The position numbers and the translations under genes were made by a program. The notes below the pieces were generated by a model. That model worked only from the letters and a program-made list of their open reading frames with translations, had not been told where the DNA came from and searched no databases. Shown piece by piece: positions 61,836-64,000 of a stretch of 64,000 bases of DNA (within the stretch, counting starts at the first letter, position 1; every line of letters begins with the position of its first letter). The DNA lies in contig JAZLLD010000055.1 in NCBI GenBank assembly GCA_045597945.1, positions 16,218 to 80,217 of the forward strand, read 5' to 3'. The DNA comes from Colimorpha sp045597945. Lineage in GTDB: Bacteria; Bacteroidota; Bacteroidia; Bacteroidales; P3.

Positions 61836-63371
61836 TTATAGGATTCCAACCCCATCTGAATCATCATTGATAGACATCAAAATTGTTGGATATTTTTTAT
61901 CTGTATTATCGAATTGAAAATCGAGATATCTATCCTGAATATCTATGCCTAAGTTATTTTTGCAATATTTTTTAATAGTAGTACCAATACCAAACTCAAA
62001 TATGCCCATAACAACTTTTCTTTCACTGAGAATATCATCCGCCAAAAGTCCAGTCAAAAAAAGTCTATCAGAACCACGCTTAACAGCCTTTGCAAAATCC
62101 ATCTCATTTCGAACATTGATATTATCCTTTCGAACTAACCTGAATCCAATTGAACGATTACCTAAACCTTGATCTTGTTTTTCCCTAGCATACACTGTTG
62201 TATATTCTGCTCCACGGCAATAATTCCCACCTCTAACTACGCGTTCCTTACCATTCTTTGGGCCACGAGGATTAATCAAACCATCACCAGAAAGTGTATT
62301 TTCATATATGTCATGACACCACTCTCCAACATTACCACTCATATCATATATATCTAGTACATTGGCTTTTTTTGACTTAACCACAGGCGGCAGATCTTCA
62401 CCAGTTAAAAATCGTGCTACTTCATTTGGGTCATTACTACCACTATACTTAAAGTTCACTTTTGACGATCCTCCTCTTGCGGCATATTCCCACTCTGCCT
62501 CCGTTGGCAAACAATAATAATAGGTGGGATTTCCCTCTTTAGAAGAGTCTTTCACTGAGGTATTTAATTTCTTAATAAACTCAACTACTTCCTTGTATGT
62601 AATATTCGTTTTCGGTCTATCTCCATCACTAACTTTTGTTAGGCAATCGTCTGGGTTCATTACAAAATTCCATTCTGCTTGGGTAACAGGAGTTTGCCCA
62701 ATCCAAAAAGTGTCAACAGTAACTCTGTGAGGTTTATTGCCATTATCCGAATCATCATCACCCATAGAAAACTCACCGCCTTCAACAAAAATCATCTTAT
62801 CAACAAAGGGGTCATAAAAATTATCTTTAGAGTTCAGTTCCTTTTTCTTTTTCTTTATTTCCAACTCACAAGCTTCAATTTCCTCCTTGAGAATCTGGAT
62901 TGAATTTTTTTTTGCAGCAATAGACGACTCCAGATTAGAAATATCTTCAGATAACTTATAACGGTACTGGAGCTTACTTTCTTTCTCTTTCTGAAGGTTA
63001 TCTTCCTTTTGGGTCTCTTCATCACTCGCCCATTTAATCAAGTTTTTGAAGAGTTTCTCTTGTTGACCACGATCATTGTAAGAAATGATATCATGAGAAG
63101 AATAATTGAATTTATACCAGTCGCCTAATTCTGACTGATCAATATTCACAAAAACGATACGCTTTTTCTTCTGGGCTGCAAATACCAATTCTTTTTTTGC
63201 ATATTCAGAATCCACTGAATTGCGAGAATACATAAACAAGAAAATGTCAAGATTATTGATGGCAGAAATAATCACATCCACAAATTCCTGATCGCTCTCT
63301 ATGCCTTCCAAATCAATCCAACAATCAAGACCTGTACGATCTTTAATCTCTGACCGAATAGATTTAACCAA
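61836..63371 (-). CDS. TIR - coiled coil - FGE/sulfatase-modifying-like protein, start frameshifted
   Basis: At least 511 residues. A TIR domain (CWIDLEGI, EYAKKEL with the NADase-type Glu), a coiled coil (about 130-185, Lys/Glu-rich), an FGE-sulfatase/SUMF1 domain (about 190-415: MIFVEGGEFSMGDD, PTEAEWEYAARGG, NVGEWCHD, RVVRGGNY) and an unknown 85-residue tail. The TIR reading frame is open only back to a TAA at 63411-63413 and has no ATG; the first usable codon is TTG at 63371, which would cut the first strand. The natural ATG at 63416-63418 is one base out of frame, as if one A were lost from the A-run near 63404-63407. First gene of the operon. Confidence 0.75.
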   Translation of the reverse strand: MVKSIRSEIKDRTGLDCWIDLEGIESDQEFVDVIISAINNLDIFLFMYSRNSVDSEYAKKELVFAAQKKKRIVFVNIDQSELGDWYKFNYSSHDIISYNDRGQQEKLFKNLIKWASDEETQKEDNLQKEKESKLQYRYKLSEDISNLESSIAAKKNSIQILKEEIEACELEIKKKKKELNSKDNFYDPFVDKMIFVEGGEFSMGDDDSDNGNKPHRVTVDTFWIGQTPVTQAEWNFVMNPDDCLTKVSDGDRPKTNITYKEVVEFIKKLNTSVKDSSKEGNPTYYYCLPTEAEWEYAARGGSSKVNFKYSGSNDPNEVARFLTGEDLPPVVKSKKANVLDIYDMSGNVGEWCHDIYENTLSGDGLINPRGPKNGKERVVRGGNYCRGAEYTTVYAREKQDQGLGNRSIGFRLVRKDNINVRNEMDFAKAVKRGSDRLFLTGLLADDILSERKVVMGIFEFGIGTTIKKYCKNNLGIDIQDRYLDFQFDNTDKKYPTILMSINDDSDGVGIL

Positions 63372-63498
63372 TTCCTTGTCTTTTCGGCTATAGGAGATGA
63401 ATATTTTATATTATCCATATTAATATATATATTATAAAACTTATTTCGATTTAACAATCAAACAAATAGATAACAACGATTTTATAACAATGATTATA

Positions 63499-63506
63499 CA
63501 AAGATA
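63499..63506 (-). promoter_or_regulatory. TIR operon promoter -7 box
   Basis: CAAAGATA reads TATCTTTG on the minus strand, about 80 nt upstream of the ATG at 63418. A TTTG lies 16 nt further upstream. No other minus-strand -7 box is evident in the short gaps down to 53350, supporting one transcript. Confidence 0.65.
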
Positions 63507-64000
63507 GTAATTTTTTTTGAAACAAATTGTTTTTTTTCAGGAAAAATATATTTTAGTTTCTACAACCACTTATGAACGTGTAGTTTATCAAGCAGCGACC
63601 TAAGCAGCGGACCTTAGATGCACTGGTTACCACATCTTAGATTCGATGACTTAGTCATAAGTAAAGATGTGCATCAACAGTCTATTGTGGCAGAGCGGAC
63701 AAGCTAGTGATGAGACCTATGCGGAGCAAAGGGTGGCGAAATGAAAAAAATTCTTAGTATGTGACATACTTTTCGTATATTTGCATTAAATTATACATTC
63801 TGCAAACATCCTCTATAACACCTTATCCACCTATAAAACAAATTGTTAATATGAATACAATAACCCGTTGGCGGAATTAATCTAGAGCATATTTGATATG
63901 ACCAAGGGGTTTCCCCGAGAGATAATTGACATATTGTAATGCAGTGAAAGATGCGATCTTACTGACAACTCTGGCGAACAGCCCAGCTGGTTGCTTGGCA
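63507..64000 (+). other. Right-end stretch: promoter and 9-codon open frame, no recognised gene
   Basis: On the plus strand TATATTTG at 63776-63783 is a good -7 box. A 9-codon frame follows (ATG 63851 to TAA 63878-63880, encoding MNTITRWRN) and then 120 bases that can form small hairpins (GGGGtttCCCC near 63905-63916). An imperfect hairpin ACATCTT ... AAGATGT spans about 63632-63672. It could be a leader or a structured RNA whose gene lies beyond the edge. I cannot match it to tmRNA, RNase P, SRP RNA or a tRNA. Confidence 0.35.

Noticed and set aside
63590..63760. tRNA, tmRNA or rRNA fragment at the right end
   Set aside because: No cloverleaf, T-loop or conserved core sequence could be matched; only weak hairpins.

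Overview
The window reads as chromosomal DNA of an anaerobic, fermentative member of the Bacteroidales (Bacteroidota); I cannot fix the family. Support comes from repeated Bacteroidota-type promoters (a -7 box TAnnTTTG, seen on the minus strand as CAAAnnTA, with A+T-rich spacers), Rho with a very long low-complexity insertion, many lipoproteins and signal-peptide proteins of Bacteroidota type, few Shine-Dalgarno sequences, several TTG starts, and [FeFe]-hydrogenase, ADP-forming acetyl-CoA synthetase and crotonase/3-hydroxybutyryl-CoA dehydrogenase genes.

Layout. 1-2.6 kb: rho (cut by the window edge) and gcvH, divergent. 2.9-10.8 kb: a hydrogen locus. On the plus strand are a thioredoxin-like [2Fe-2S] protein, a HydS/HsfB-type putative sensory [FeFe]-hydrogenase with PAS domain, a SpoIIE-type PP2C phosphatase and a small membrane protein. 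They converge on hydBAC, the electron-bifurcating hydrogenase. The H-cluster maturase hydG and a TM1266-type small protein lie at 48.0-49.8 kb. 11-15 kb: riboflavin operon (FMN riboswitch, ribD, ribE, ribBA, ribH). 15-35 kb: mixed housekeeping and envelope genes: TPR-like protein, AAA/PD-(D/E)XK protein, DUF3142-like lipoprotein, trmN6, HAD phosphatase, YqaE, WG-repeat protein, pyrC operon, ATP-grasp protein, ADP-forming acetyl-CoA synthetase, pepD, DUF4139 protein, DUF362 ferredoxin protein. 35.3-40 kb: an A+T-rich, defence-like cassette: two overlapping DUF262 proteins (the second with an HNH/DUF1524 end), a WYL regulator and a stand-alone HIRAN protein. 40.6-45.2 kb: ruvX, def, lipoprotein, mutL, rhomboid, flavodoxin. 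45.2-46.8 kb: queC-queD-queE. 49.9-51.1 kb: RAYT-like HUH transposase. 51.5-53.2 kb: crt-hbd, separated by an exact 9-bp-period CTAG repeat.

53.3-63.5 kb is the most unusual part. It is an A+T-rich, apparently single minus-strand operon of eight genes, four of them with N-terminal TIR domains: TIR-coiled coil-FGE/sulfatase-modifying-like (with an apparent one-base frameshift at its start), a small protein, an M48 peptidase with zinc ribbon, a membrane zinc-ribbon protein, TIR-zinc ribbon, TIR-PEGA-EF-Tu (a nearly complete EF-Tu paralogue with altered switch regions), a two-TM double-RCK/RyR channel-like protein, and TIR-Sel1. I read it as a candidate TIR-based immunity or stress-signalling system in which the EF-Tu moiety may be a decoy or sensor. 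That is inference from architecture only.

Four intergenic copies of a ~100-bp palindromic element built from 11-bp units (about 2.7, 15.1, 40.2 and 51.2 kb), one of them directly upstream of the RAYT gene, form a second structure that ordinary annotation would miss.
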